The translations under genes and the position numbers were made by a program. Below are positions 41,571-49,750 of a stretch of DNA of 56,817 nt, in pieces. The notes beneath the pieces were generated by a model. It was not told the origin of the DNA, made no database searches, and saw only the letters and a list, made by a program, of their open reading frames with translations. The DNA comes from JAUWOY01 sp034431315 (GTDB lineage Bacteria; Chloroflexota; Anaerolineae; VGOG01). The first letter of the stretch is position 1, and each line of letters opens with the position of its first letter. The stretch lies in contig DAOUDK010000146.1 in the NCBI GenBank assembly GCA_034431315.1, positions 1 through 56,817 of the forward strand, given 5' to 3'.

Positions 41571-42929
41571 ATGAAAACAAGTAAACGAAATCTACGCTAC
41601 ATCCTGCTAGCGGCTCTGATGGTTTTGAGCCTGACCCTCCCAAGTTGCAGCTTCACCACCTGGCCCAGCAGATTGGCGGGTAAGGTGGAAGAACTGGCAA
41701 CAAAGGTGGCCTCAGAAGTCGTCGAGGTCGAGAGGCCAGTGGTCAAGACCGTGGTGGTAGAGAAAGAGGTGCCAGTCGAGGTCACCAGGATCGTGGAGGT
41801 GGAAAAGGAAGTGCTGGTCACACCCACTCCCGTACCCACTGCGATCTCCACACCTACCCAACCGACTGAGACCCCGCCCCCTGCCACATGGAGCCAGTTG
41901 GACGTCGAATCCCAGATCCTGATCGAGGTATACCGCAAGGTGAACCCCTCGGTGGTCAACGTGACCAATCTGGCCCGGCTGGAGCTGTTCGCCGAAGAGG
42001 TCATCCCCCAGGGAGAGGGATCAGGATTCGTATGGGATGACCAGGGGCATATCGTCACCAACGCCCACGTGGTGGAGGGCGCCGACGAAGTGCAGGTCAC
42101 CCTTTACGATGGCCTCACCCTGCCGGCTCAGGTGGTGGGTGTGGACCCGGACAGCGACCTGGCAGTGGTCAAGATTGATCCCCAGGGCCTGGAGCTGCGG
42201 CCGGTGGAAATGGGCAACATTGACGACGTGGTGGTAGGCCAGCGGGCTATCGCCATCGGCAACCCCTTCGGTTATGAAGGCACGTTGACCCAGGGCGCCG
42301 TCAGCGCCATAGGACGCACCATCCCCTCGCTGACAGCTTTCAGCATCCCCGAGGCCATCCAGACCGACGCGGCCATCAATCCTGGCAACTCCGGTGGGCC
42401 GTTGCTCGATTCGCAGGGCCGATTGATCGGGGTCAACGCCCAGATCAGGTCCGAGGTGCGGGCCAGCGCAGGGGTCGGCTTCGCCGTACCGGTCAACATC
42501 GTGCAGCGGGTGGTGCCAGCGCTGATCGCCGAAGGGCACTACGATCATGCCTGGCTGGGCATCTCCGGGCGGACCTACAGCCCATCCTGGGCCGAGGCAC
42601 TCGGCTTTCCCGAGGAGGCACGAGGGGCCTACGTCATGCTGGTCGAGCCTGGAGGGCCGGCAGACGAGGCCGGGCTGCAGGCTCCTGGGACAAGGCAGAC
42701 CGATGTTCTGCTGGGGTTCGATTTCGGGCAGCCAGTCTACCTGGCAGCCGGAGGTGATCTGATCGTGGCCATTGACGATCAGCCGGTCAAGAATTTCGAT
42801 GATGTCCTGGTGTACCTGGAGCGTTACACTTCGCCCGGCGACCGGGTCGAGTTGACCGTGCTGCGCGACGATGGACAGCAGCAGGTCATCTCTGTGGAGT
42901 TGGGAAAGAGGCCGCAGCGCACGCGCTGA
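41571..42929 (+). CDS. HtrA/DegP-type serine protease (S1C), lipoprotein
   Basis: 452 aa. Signal peptide with lipobox LTLPSC at about 21-26, a Val/Glu- and Thr/Pro-rich linker (30-105), protease domain with catalytic His in TNAHVV, Asp in DSDLAVVK, Ser in GNSGGPLL, and one C-terminal PDZ domain (about 330-445). A surface-anchored protease for misfolded envelope proteins. Its place after dnaK-grpE puts envelope and cytosolic quality control in one transcript. Confidence 0.95.
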   Translation: MKTSKRNLRYILLAALMVLSLTLPSCSFTTWPSRLAGKVEELATKVASEVVEVERPVVKTVVVEKEVPVEVTRIVEVEKEVLVTPTPVPTAISTPTQPTETPPPATWSQLDVESQILIEVYRKVNPSVVNVTNLARLELFAEEVIPQGEGSGFVWDDQGHIVTNAHVVEGADEVQVTLYDGLTLPAQVVGVDPDSDLAVVKIDPQGLELRPVEMGNIDDVVVGQRAIAIGNPFGYEGTLTQGAVSAIGRTIPSLTAFSIPEAIQTDAAINPGNSGGPLLDSQGRLIGVNAQIRSEVRASAGVGFAVPVNIVQRVVPALIAEGHYDHAWLGISGRTYSPSWAEALGFPEEARGAYVMLVEPGGPADEAGLQAPGTRQTDVLLGFDFGQPVYLAAGGDLIVAIDDQPVKNFDDVLVYLERYTSPGDRVELTVLRDDGQQQVISVELGKRPQRTR

Positions 42930-43028
42930 TGATTGGTTGGAGGTTGGAAGTTGGAAGTTGGATTGCCAGACCTTCCCACTTCCAATGAGGTACAATTGGG
43001 TTGAAAATCTACAAGGAGGTGAACAGTA

Positions 43029-43478
43029 ATGGCTAATATAGTACGTTGGGAGCCCTTCCGGGATCTGATCACCCTGAGGGAAGCGATGGATCGGCTGTTT
43101 GAGGAGAGCTTCATCCGTCCTCGCGTTGGCTGGCTGGCTCCCCTGGGTGCCGGAGCCCTGGCGGTGGACATGTACGAAACCGACCAGGATGTGGTAATCA
43201 AGAGTTCTATGCCTGGGGTCAAGGCCGAGGACCTCGACATCACCATCACCGGCGATACCCTGACCATCAAAGGCGAGACCAAGACCGAGGAGAAAGTTGA
43301 GAAAGCCAACTACATCCGCCAGGAGCGCCGCTACGGAGCTTTCTGCCGCTCCCTGACCCTGCCAACCACCATCGTGGCAGAGAAGGCCAAGGCCGAGTTC
43401 GAGAACGGCGTGCTGACCTTGACTCTCCCCAAGGCTGAGGAAGTCAAGCCCAAGACCATCAAAGTCAAGGCCAAGTAA
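43029..43478 (+). CDS. Small heat-shock protein (Hsp20/alpha-crystallin)
   Basis: 149 aa, AAGGAGGTGA before the start. Alpha-crystallin domain at about 40-140: VDMYETDQDVVIKSSMPGVKAEDLDITITGDTLTIKGE, and FENGVLTLTLPKAEE near the end. It holds unfolding proteins for DnaK. Closes the stress cluster. Confidence 0.97.
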   Translation: MANIVRWEPFRDLITLREAMDRLFEESFIRPRVGWLAPLGAGALAVDMYETDQDVVIKSSMPGVKAEDLDITITGDTLTIKGETKTEEKVEKANYIRQERRYGAFCRSLTLPTTIVAEKAKAEFENGVLTLTLPKAEEVKPKTIKVKAK

Positions 43479-43607
43479 CAGTGCCAACGAAGTTGGCCGA
43501 TCAATGCGCCAATGACCAAATCCCAGTAACTCGAAAGAGGCCGGGATTTGGTCATTGCGCGTCATCTATCTTTGTTCCCCAAGAACGAGATTCAAGGAGA
43601 TGTCCCG

Positions 43608-43853
43608 ATGCCCGTGTACGAATACGAGTGCCTCGAATGTGGCCTTCACTTCGAACGCCTTCAACATTTCAACGACCCCCATGTTGCGCAATGCCCACGA
43701 GGCCATCGTAACGTGCGGCGGGTGTTCTCACCGCCGGCCATTGTCTTCAAAGGCTCTGGCTTTTACGTGACCGACAATCGTAAAGATAGCGGAAGCAACA
43801 AGAAGCCAAGCAAGAAGGAAAAGGCACCTGCGAAGAAAGAAGCCGCCGACTGA
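43608..43853 (+). CDS. FmdB-family zinc-ribbon protein, source of a duplicated 3' end
   Basis: 81 aa from ATG 43608 (AAGGAGA upstream). FmdB start MPVYEYECLECG, second ligand set in QCPRGH, and the VFSPPAIVFKGSGFY motif; the tail is Lys/Ala-rich. Putative regulator of unknown target. Its last three codons plus stop form the stem of its own terminator, and this segment recurs at 45021-45070. Confidence 0.92.
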   Translation: MPVYEYECLECGLHFERLQHFNDPHVAQCPRGHRNVRRVFSPPAIVFKGSGFYVTDNRKDSGSNKKPSKKEKAPAKKEAAD

Positions 43854-43891
43854 ACGCGAAAGTCGGCGGCTTTGTTTTGTCTCTTGTGCAC
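43842..43891 (+). terminator. fmdB terminator (original)
   Basis: Stem GCCGCCGACT/AGTCGGCGGC, then TTTGTTTTG. 46 of 50 bases are identical to the copy at 45021-45070. Confidence 0.92.
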
Positions 43892-43999
43892 CTTGTCCCT
43901 GTCCAGGCGAGAGTCCCATCAGTTGGGATTTGCGCAGCCTCGCACACTGTGATAAAATTAGGAAAGAGGGAAATCGAACGCGAAGAGGAGGTAATACCA

Positions 44000-44236
44000 A
44001 TGACCCTTATGCTGAATATTCACGAGGCCCAAATACAACTTACCCAACTGCTGAAGCAAGCCCGACAAGGTGAGGAAATCATTATCGCCGAAGCAGGCCG
44101 TCCAGTGGCGCGTTTGGTACTGATTGACAAGCCGTTAGCTCCCCGCACGCCGGGCAGCGCGGCAGGTCAGGTCGTGATCGCTGACGATTTTGATACACCG
44201 TTGCCCGAGTCTATCCTGGGAACCTTCGAACAATGA
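44000..44236 (+). CDS. Phd-type antitoxin
   Basis: 78 aa from ATG 44000 (AGGAGGT upstream). NIHEAQIQLTQLLKQARQGEEIIIAEAGRPVARL is the Phd/YefM core; the tail DDFDTPLPESILGTFEQ is the usual PIN-toxin-binding end. ATGA overlap with the toxin gene. Confidence 0.92.
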   Translation: MTLMLNIHEAQIQLTQLLKQARQGEEIIIAEAGRPVARLVLIDKPLAPRTPGSAAGQVVIADDFDTPLPESILGTFEQ

Positions 44237-44619
44237 AAGTCCTACTGGACACTCATACGTTCCTATGGTGGATCGCAGACTCCCCCAGACTATCGGCGCG
44301 GGCCCACGAAGTGATCCGGGACAGCAACAACGAGCTTTTCTTCAGTGCCGCTAGTGGTTGGGAAATCGCGATCAAAGCACAACTGGGTCGCCTGCAACTA
44401 CCGGACAATCTGGAGCAATTCATCGTGGAACAACTTTCCCTCAACACTATCCTGGTCCTGCCCATCCAATTGCGCCACGCCTTACATGTGTACACACTAC
44501 CCCAACATCACCGTGACCCTTTTGATCGAATGTTAGTAGCTCAGAGCCAGGTTGAAAACTTGCCTATTTTGACCACCGATCCTCAGATTGCCCAGTACGA
44601 AGTGAAGACTATCTGGTAA
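44233..44619 (+). CDS. PIN-domain toxin (VapC-like)
   Basis: 128 aa. LLDTHTFLWWIADSPRLS, AASGWEIAIKAQLGRL, and RDPFDRMLVAQSQVENLPILTTDPQI supply the PIN acidic cluster of the short (HigB2/FitB-like) VapC subtype. RNase toxin by family precedent. Confidence 0.94.
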   Translation: MKVLLDTHTFLWWIADSPRLSARAHEVIRDSNNELFFSAASGWEIAIKAQLGRLQLPDNLEQFIVEQLSLNTILVLPIQLRHALHVYTLPQHHRDPFDRMLVAQSQVENLPILTTDPQIAQYEVKTIW

Positions 44620-44659
44620 AATGGGGCCTGGTTGAAATACGGACCGAGGAGAAGTACCG

Positions 44660-44893
44660 ATGCACATCACCCCTCCGCGCCACATCGTTTGGAGTACCAA
44701 CAGCGTGGACCTCTCCGACCCGTTTCAGCGGCAGTGGTACATCCGCCAGGTTCTGCTGCACGGACGGTCGGAGGACATACGCACCCTGGACCTGACGGAG
44801 GTGGCCACGATGCTGGACGATCTCAGCCTTCCGCCGCACCTGCACCGGCTCTGGAAAACGTTCCTGGAGAGGCGTACTCATGATCAAGGGTAA
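44660..44893 (+). CDS. Small helical protein, possible AbiE-type partner
   Basis: 77 aa, GAGGAG before the start: PPRHIVWSTNSVDLSDPFQRQWYIRQVLLHGRSEDIRTLDL. Similar small proteins are, as I recall, encoded ahead of AbiEii/AbiGii-type nucleotidyltransferase toxins. It overlaps the next frame by 14 nt. Confidence 0.6.
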   Translation: MHITPPRHIVWSTNSVDLSDPFQRQWYIRQVLLHGRSEDIRTLDLTEVATMLDDLSLPPHLHRLWKTFLERRTHDQG

Positions 44894-45020
44894 GGGTTTG
44901 CTCACCCCCATCCAGAGGGAAGTGATGCTGGCGGATCTCCACCCGCCGGAGCTAAAGCGGGCCTTTCAGCAACTGGCAATGGGCCTGATGTCCGGGCTCA
45001 CCGCACGCCCACAGGAATAA
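44880..45020 (+). CDS. Short frame, probably a truncated toxin remnant
   Basis: 46 aa (MIKGKGLLTPIQREVM, then LHPPELKRAFQQLAMGL). The LLTPIQREVM start looks like the first helix of AbiEii-type proteins, but the nucleotidyltransferase core is missing. Its TAA abuts the duplicated fmdB 3' end exactly, so it may have been cut at that junction. Confidence 0.4.
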   Translation: MIKGKGLLTPIQREVMLADLHPPELKRAFQQLAMGLMSGLTARPQE

Positions 45021-45070
45021 GCCGCCGACTGAGCGTGAAAGTCGGCGGCTTTGTTTTGCCTCTTGTTCAC
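45021..45070 (+). repeat. Second copy of the fmdB 3' end and terminator
   Basis: Starts at the last three fmdB codons (GCC GCC GAC TGA) and includes the stem, T-run and flank TCTTGTTCAC. It still works as a terminator for the cargo between the copies. Confidence 0.88.
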
Positions 45071-45075
45071 TTAAG

Positions 45076-45111
45076 AAGCCACCTGCGTCAACCGCACGGG
45101 TGGCTTTTTGT
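45076..45111 (+). terminator. Additional terminator before the defence island
   Basis: AAGCCACC/GGTGGCTT outer stem, TGCG/CGCA inner stem, then TTTTTGTG. Confidence 0.85.
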
Positions 45112-45112
45112 G

Positions 45113-45141
45113 TTGCCAAAGGAGGCGAAATCTGCTATACT
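45113..45141 (+). promoter_or_regulatory. Promoter of the first defence-island gene
   Basis: TTGCCA-N17-TATACT; differs from 18345-18373 at only three positions in 29. Confidence 0.8.
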
Positions 45142-45219
45142 ATGCTCAGCAACCAATCGGAATAGTGATTCTAGTTAGCCTTCGATGTCAAACAATGCAA
45201 TGCTCGCGAGGAAGAAGAG

Positions 45220-45486
45220 ATGCCAAAGTACGGTAGAGGATTGAACAGGGAGTTGGTTGGCGCCGTCAATGCAGGCGAGATCAAAGAGCCATTCAGCACT
45301 AAAGATGTGAGGAAATTGATCGCACTGAGAAAGTGGGATCCTTCTCCAACAGAAGCTTACATCATTGTCGCGCTCTCGAATGCATCGAGTGAAGAGCACA
45401 GTCCAACATACAAGAAGTATTTCATCGCATTGGGGGATGGTCGATACAGGCTTCGAGACACATACAGGGGATCAGAATGGCTATAG
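45220..45486 (+). CDS. Small winged-helix-like protein (restriction-associated type)
   Basis: 88 aa: KYGRGLNRELVGAVNAGEIKEPFSTKDVRKLI, then ALSNASSEEHSPTYKKYFIALGDGRYRL. It has the helix-turn-helix plus wing look of small proteins often found beside restriction-type genes. The gene product downstream is broken. Confidence 0.6.
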   Translation: MPKYGRGLNRELVGAVNAGEIKEPFSTKDVRKLIALRKWDPSPTEAYIIVALSNASSEEHSPTYKKYFIALGDGRYRLRDTYRGSEWL

Positions 45487-45530
45487 CAAAAACCAACTTA
45501 GCGCTTCACTACAGAAAAGGGATTACAGAT

Positions 45531-45900
45531 ATGAAATACTGGGAGTTCTATCAGCAGCTGGTGTCGTCACTCCCCATCGGAACGGTTCTGCGGAATCCTG
45601 GACGTGGTACTAGCGAAATCGTCTCATAATACCGACACACAGATAGTCTACAAGAGAGGGAACTCCAGGATTTACGTCTCCATTATGGACTTGTACGACG
45701 CATACGAGAGATTTCGCGGAGAGACAGTGAATTCAACTGGTTTACGGAACTATGCACCCCAGGTGTTTGATTCCACCATGGGAGGGCATTCTTGTAATTG
45801 CACGTTCCTGTTCATGGTGCTAAGAGCTATAGGCATTATTGCCAGGATTGAGGGTGAAGGAAAACGAGGAAGCCCGTTTCGAGCAGCCATTCCCTTGTAG
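45531..45900 (+). pseudogene. Frameshifted small gene of the defence island
   Basis: Frame 1 (45531-45629) gives MKYWEFYQQLVSSLPIG and ends RGTSEIVS; frame 2 continues at once with NTDTQIVYKRGNSRIYVSIM and runs to 45900 (about 90 more residues ending SPFRAAIPL). The break lies at GTCTCATAATACC near 45627. The two halves read as one ~120-aa protein. It may be a mutation or an assembly slip. No family recognised; the end recalls small restriction-associated proteins. Confidence 0.6.
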
Positions 45901-45941
45901 AACTGCAAACAACAGCAGAACACATGGAGGAAAACAACCCC

Positions 45942-48900
45942 ATGCCCCGAATATTCGACAACATCGAACAAAAGCTACTGCCCGCATTACAACAAACCCT
46001 TGACGTATCCTACCGCGCTGATTTTTGCGTAGGGTATTTCAACCTGCGTGGCTGGCGGCAAATTGACGCCAGGATCGAGGAGTGGGCTGGCGGGCCGGAT
46101 TATTGCTGCCGCCTGTTGGTGGGTATGCACCGCCGACCGCAGGACGAGCTTCGCGCTGCTTTCGGCTTTCTCAAGAACAACGAGCGCATGGACAACAAGA
46201 CGGCTGCCAAGCTCAAAAAAGAGCTGGCCCAGGAATTCCGTCATCAGTTGACCATTGGCGCACCAACCAACGAAGATGAGGAAGGATTGCGTCGCTTGGC
46301 GGCCCAGATCAAGGCCGGGAAGCTGGTGGTCCAGCTCTTTTTGCGCCATCCCCTCCACGCCAAGCTGTACCTGCTCCACCGTACTGACAAAGACATTCCC
46401 ATCGTCGGCTACATGGGCAGCAGCAACCTCACTTTCTCTGGCCTGGCCGGCCAGGGTGAACTGAATATTGACGTGGTTGACCAGGATTCGAGTAAGAAAC
46501 TGGCTAAGTGGTTCGATGATCGCTGGGGCGACCGCTGGTGTGTGGACATTTCGCAGGAGCTTGTGGAGATCATTGACGAAAGCTGGGCCAGTGAGAAGCT
46601 GATCCCTCCCTATTACATCTACCTCAAGATGGCCTATCACCTCTCCCGCGAAGCGCGGGCTGGCCTGACTGAGTTCACCATTCCCGGCGAGTTGCGCAAG
46701 ACGCTGTTTGATTTCCAGACGGCGGCGGTCAAAATCGCCGCACGGCATTTAAACCGGCGAGGCGGTGTGCTGATCGGCGATGTGGTCGGGCTGGGTAAAA
46801 CGCTGATGGGCACAGCGTTGGCCAAGGTTTTCGAGGAGGACTACTCCATAGAGACCTTGATCATCTGCCCCAAGAACCTGGTCAAGATGTGGGAGTTCTA
46901 CCGGGATGAGTACGGCCTGCGGGCCAAAGTGCTGTCCATTAGCCGCGTCATCAGAGAGTTGCCCGACCTGCGACGGTACCGGCTGGTCTTGATTGACGAA
47001 AGCCAGAACCTGCGCAACCGCGAGGGCAAACGGTATGGCGCGATTCACGAGTACATCCAGAAGAACGAGAGCCGTTGTATCCTGCTGTCGGCCACCCCGT
47101 ACAACAAGACCTACCTGGACTTGTCGAGCCAACTGCGCCTGTTCGTGCCAGAGACAGCCGACCTGGGCATTCGCCCGGAAAGACTGCTGCGCGAGATTGG
47201 CGAGATCGAGTTCAGTCGCCGCCACCAATGTCCCCCGCGTTCCCTGGAAGCGTTCGAGAAGAGCGAATACGCCGACGATTGGCGAGAACTGATGAGCCTG
47301 TTCATGGTGCGGCGCACGCGCAGCTTCGTCCGCGACAACTACGCCAAGCTGGACCCGGAGACCGGGCGCAAGTACCTGTCTTTTGCCGACGGTTCCCGCA
47401 ACTTCTTCCCCACCCGTCACCCTGAGACAGTGCGTTTTCCCATAGACGAGAGTGACCCCAACGACCAGTATGCGCAGTTGTACACAGACAATGTGGTGGA
47501 CACCATCAATGGCCTCGACCTGCCCCGCTACGGTTTGGGAAACTACGTGGTGGAGAAGCCCAAACAACTGCCGACCCCGAGAGAGAGCAAGATATTGGAT
47601 GACCTCTCGCGGGGCGGTAGGCGGCTGATGGGTTTTTGTCGTAGCAACTTATTCAAGCGACTGGAGAGCAGTGGGCACGCCTTCTTGCTGTCGGTTGAGC
47701 GGCACATCTTACGCAACTACATCTTTGTCCACGCCCTGGAAAATAACCTGCCGCTGCCCATCGGCACACAGGGCGCGGAGATGCTGGACACCCGCTTTGA
47801 GGACGAAGACGCGGACGCGGTTGATTACAGCACCCTCGATCTGTTTGACGACGACACCGATGAAAACGATGACGCGACCGCCACGCCAACCCTGACTCCC
47901 CTACGCACAGAATCCGCCTTCAGAGAACGCGCCGCCGCCGTCTATGATCTCTACGCCACACGCTACAAACGCCGCTTCCGATGGATACGGCCCGACCTGT
48001 TCAAGAAAAGCCTGGGCCAACACTTGCGAGCCGATGCCAAAGACCTGTTGAGCATCTTGCAGCCATTTGGCGAGTGGGACGTGGATCAGGACGCCAAGCT
48101 AAACGCCTTGCACCGGTTGCTGACGGAGACGCATCCGCAGGACAAGGTGCTGGTTTTCAGTCAGTTCGCCGACACGGTGCACTACCTGGAGGAGCAACTA
48201 CAGGCGCGGGGAGTAGACAGGCTGGCTGGCGTTACCGGCGGCTCATCCGATCCGACCGGGCTGGCGTGGCGTTTCAGCCCAGTTAGCAACAACAAGCGAG
48301 ATCAGATCAGCCCCGACGACGAATTGCGGGCGCTGGTGTCCACCGATGTCCTCAGCGAGGGGCAAAACCTGCAAGATGGCTTCATCGTGGTCAATTATGA
48401 CTTGCCCTGGGCCATCATCCGGCTGGTCCAACGGGCCGGGCGCATTGACCGCATCGGGCAACAGGCCCCGGACATTTTGTGCTACACCTTCTGGCCCGCC
48501 GAGGGCGTGGAGCGGATCATCCGTCTGCGCGAACGGTTGCGCCAGCGACTACGGGAGAACGCGGAAGTGGTAGGCACAGATGAGCTATTCTTTGAAGATG
48601 ACGTAGATGCTCAACCGCTCATTGACCTGTACCACGAAAAGGCGGGCATCCTAGACGACGAGCAGGACACCGAGATTGACCTGGTGTCCAACGCCTACCA
48701 GATCTGGAAAAACGCCACCGACGCCAATCCCAAACTAAAGACGATTATCCCCAAGCTGCCGGCGGTGGTCTACTCGACCAAAGCGCACCCCGTCGGTGAC
48801 ATGGCCGCTGGCCCGGCTGGGGTGCTGGTCTATTTGAATACCACTGAGGGCAACAGCGCCCTGGCCTGGATGGACCGGGACGGCAACAGCGTCAGCGAAT

Positions 48901-49403
48901 CCCAATTTGCCGTCTTGCGCGCTGCCGAATGTGCTTTGGACACGCCCGCCCTGCCGCGCCAGGAGAACCATCACGATATAGTACAAAGCGGCGTGGAGCA
49001 CATCATGACCGAGAGCAAGTTTGTGGGCGGGCAGTTGGGCCGTGCGTCCGGGGCGCGCTTTAAGACCTATGAGCGACTGAGCGAGTATGCCAGGCATCTC
49101 CGCCGCTCGTTGTTTGAGTCCCTACCTGCTTCACAGAGCCTGTTCAAAGCAGTGGAACAGATTTACCGCTTCCCGTTGCGTGAAAGCGCCAAAGATAAGC
49201 TCAACCGGCAACTGCGCAGCGGCGTGCAGGACGAACAACTGGCCGAGCTGGTAGTGAACTTGTACGAAGATGATAAGCTATGCCTGGTGCAGGAGGGGCA
49301 AGAGACACAGGAACCGCGCATCATCTGTTCGCTGGGGCTGGCACGTGTACAGGAGGAGAAAGACAATGTCACTGACGATTCGTGCGGCATCGCCCCGAGG
49401 TGA
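45942..49403 (+). CDS. PLD-domain SNF2-type helicase of an R-M-like defence module
   Basis: 1,153 aa from ATG 45942 (GGAGG upstream). Residues 1-230: PLD-like domain with HAKLYLLHRTD (one HKD motif) and MGSSNLTFSGL. From ~270: SF2 helicase with motif I GDVVGLGKTL, motif II LIDESQN (DESQ), motif III LSATPYNKT, motif V DVLSEGQNLQDG, motif VI QRAGRIDRIGQQ. A Glu/Asp-rich insert lies near 620-650. It likely translocates on DNA and either cuts or remodels it with the methylase downstream. Confidence 0.9.
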   Translation: MPRIFDNIEQKLLPALQQTLDVSYRADFCVGYFNLRGWRQIDARIEEWAGGPDYCCRLLVGMHRRPQDELRAAFGFLKNNERMDNKTAAKLKKELAQEFRHQLTIGAPTNEDEEGLRRLAAQIKAGKLVVQLFLRHPLHAKLYLLHRTDKDIPIVGYMGSSNLTFSGLAGQGELNIDVVDQDSSKKLAKWFDDRWGDRWCVDISQELVEIIDESWASEKLIPPYYIYLKMAYHLSREARAGLTEFTIPGELRKTLFDFQTAAVKIAARHLNRRGGVLIGDVVGLGKTLMGTALAKVFEEDYSIETLIICPKNLVKMWEFYRDEYGLRAKVLSISRVIRELPDLRRYRLVLIDESQNLRNREGKRYGAIHEYIQKNESRCILLSATPYNKTYLDLSSQLRLFVPETADLGIRPERLLREIGEIEFSRRHQCPPRSLEAFEKSEYADDWRELMSLFMVRRTRSFVRDNYAKLDPETGRKYLSFADGSRNFFPTRHPETVRFPIDESDPNDQYAQLYTDNVVDTINGLDLPRYGLGNYVVEKPKQLPTPRESKILDDLSRGGRRLMGFCRSNLFKRLESSGHAFLLSVERHILRNYIFVHALENNLPLPIGTQGAEMLDTRFEDEDADAVDYSTLDLFDDDTDENDDATATPTLTPLRTESAFRERAAAVYDLYATRYKRRFRWIRPDLFKKSLGQHLRADAKDLLSILQPFGEWDVDQDAKLNALHRLLTETHPQDKVLVFSQFADTVHYLEEQLQARGVDRLAGVTGGSSDPTGLAWRFSPVSNNKRDQISPDDELRALVSTDVLSEGQNLQDGFIVVNYDLPWAIIRLVQRAGRIDRIGQQAPDILCYTFWPAEGVERIIRLRERLRQRLRENAEVVGTDELFFEDDVDAQPLIDLYHEKAGILDDEQDTEIDLVSNAYQIWKNATDANPKLKTIIPKLPAVVYSTKAHPVGDMAAGPAGVLVYLNTTEGNSALAWMDRDGNSVSESQFAVLRAAECALDTPALPRQENHHDIVQSGVEHIMTESKFVGGQLGRASGARFKTYERLSEYARHLRRSLFESLPASQSLFKAVEQIYRFPLRESAKDKLNRQLRSGVQDEQLAELVVNLYEDDKLCLVQEGQETQEPRIICSLGLARVQEEKDNVTDDSCGIAPR

Positions 49404-49750
49404 ACCTCAGGGCTGAAATAACGAAGCCCTACGGGCTAATAAGACCTAGCCCCGAAGGGGCTTTGTTATCTCAGCGCGGGGATTCATTCCATGCGCGTCA
49501 AGCTAAGACGGCAAGCTGCGGGAAAACGCTTGCTGGCCAGTTCCGCCGTGGCATGAAGTGCCACGGCTACGAAGCTGCCACCCCGTAAAACGGGGTTCTT
49601 GAGCCCAATTTCATCGGGCGGAAGCTCCGTAGCACGGCGACTTTATCGCCGTGCGGCCCCGGCAAGCACGACACCATCCTTAAGACTTGACGCGCATGGG
49701 ATTCATTCCCGCGCGGGCTGGAAAAGCTAGTGCCATTGGGAGGAGGACGC
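49404..49750. mobile_element. IS200/IS605-type relic with omegaRNA-like hairpins
   Basis: No gene in 347 nt. A terminator (AGCCCC-GAA-GGGGCT, 49448-49467) ends the helicase unit. Then ~28-bp inverted arms (49474-49508 and 49680-49714; both centre on GGGATTCATTCC with GCGCG and TCAAG flanks) enclose three hairpins: GCCGTGGCA/TGCCACGGC, ACCCCGT/ACGGGGT and GCACGGCGA/TCGCCGTGC. The line GCTGCCACCCC and CGGAAGCTCC resembles TnpB-associated omegaRNA scaffolds. No tnpB or tnpA coding remains. Confidence 0.55.

Noticed and set aside
42021..43565. Minus-strand frame of about 510 codons opposite the HtrA and hsp20 genes
   Set aside because: It crosses two well-identified genes and their intergenic RBS and reads as low-complexity reverse translation.
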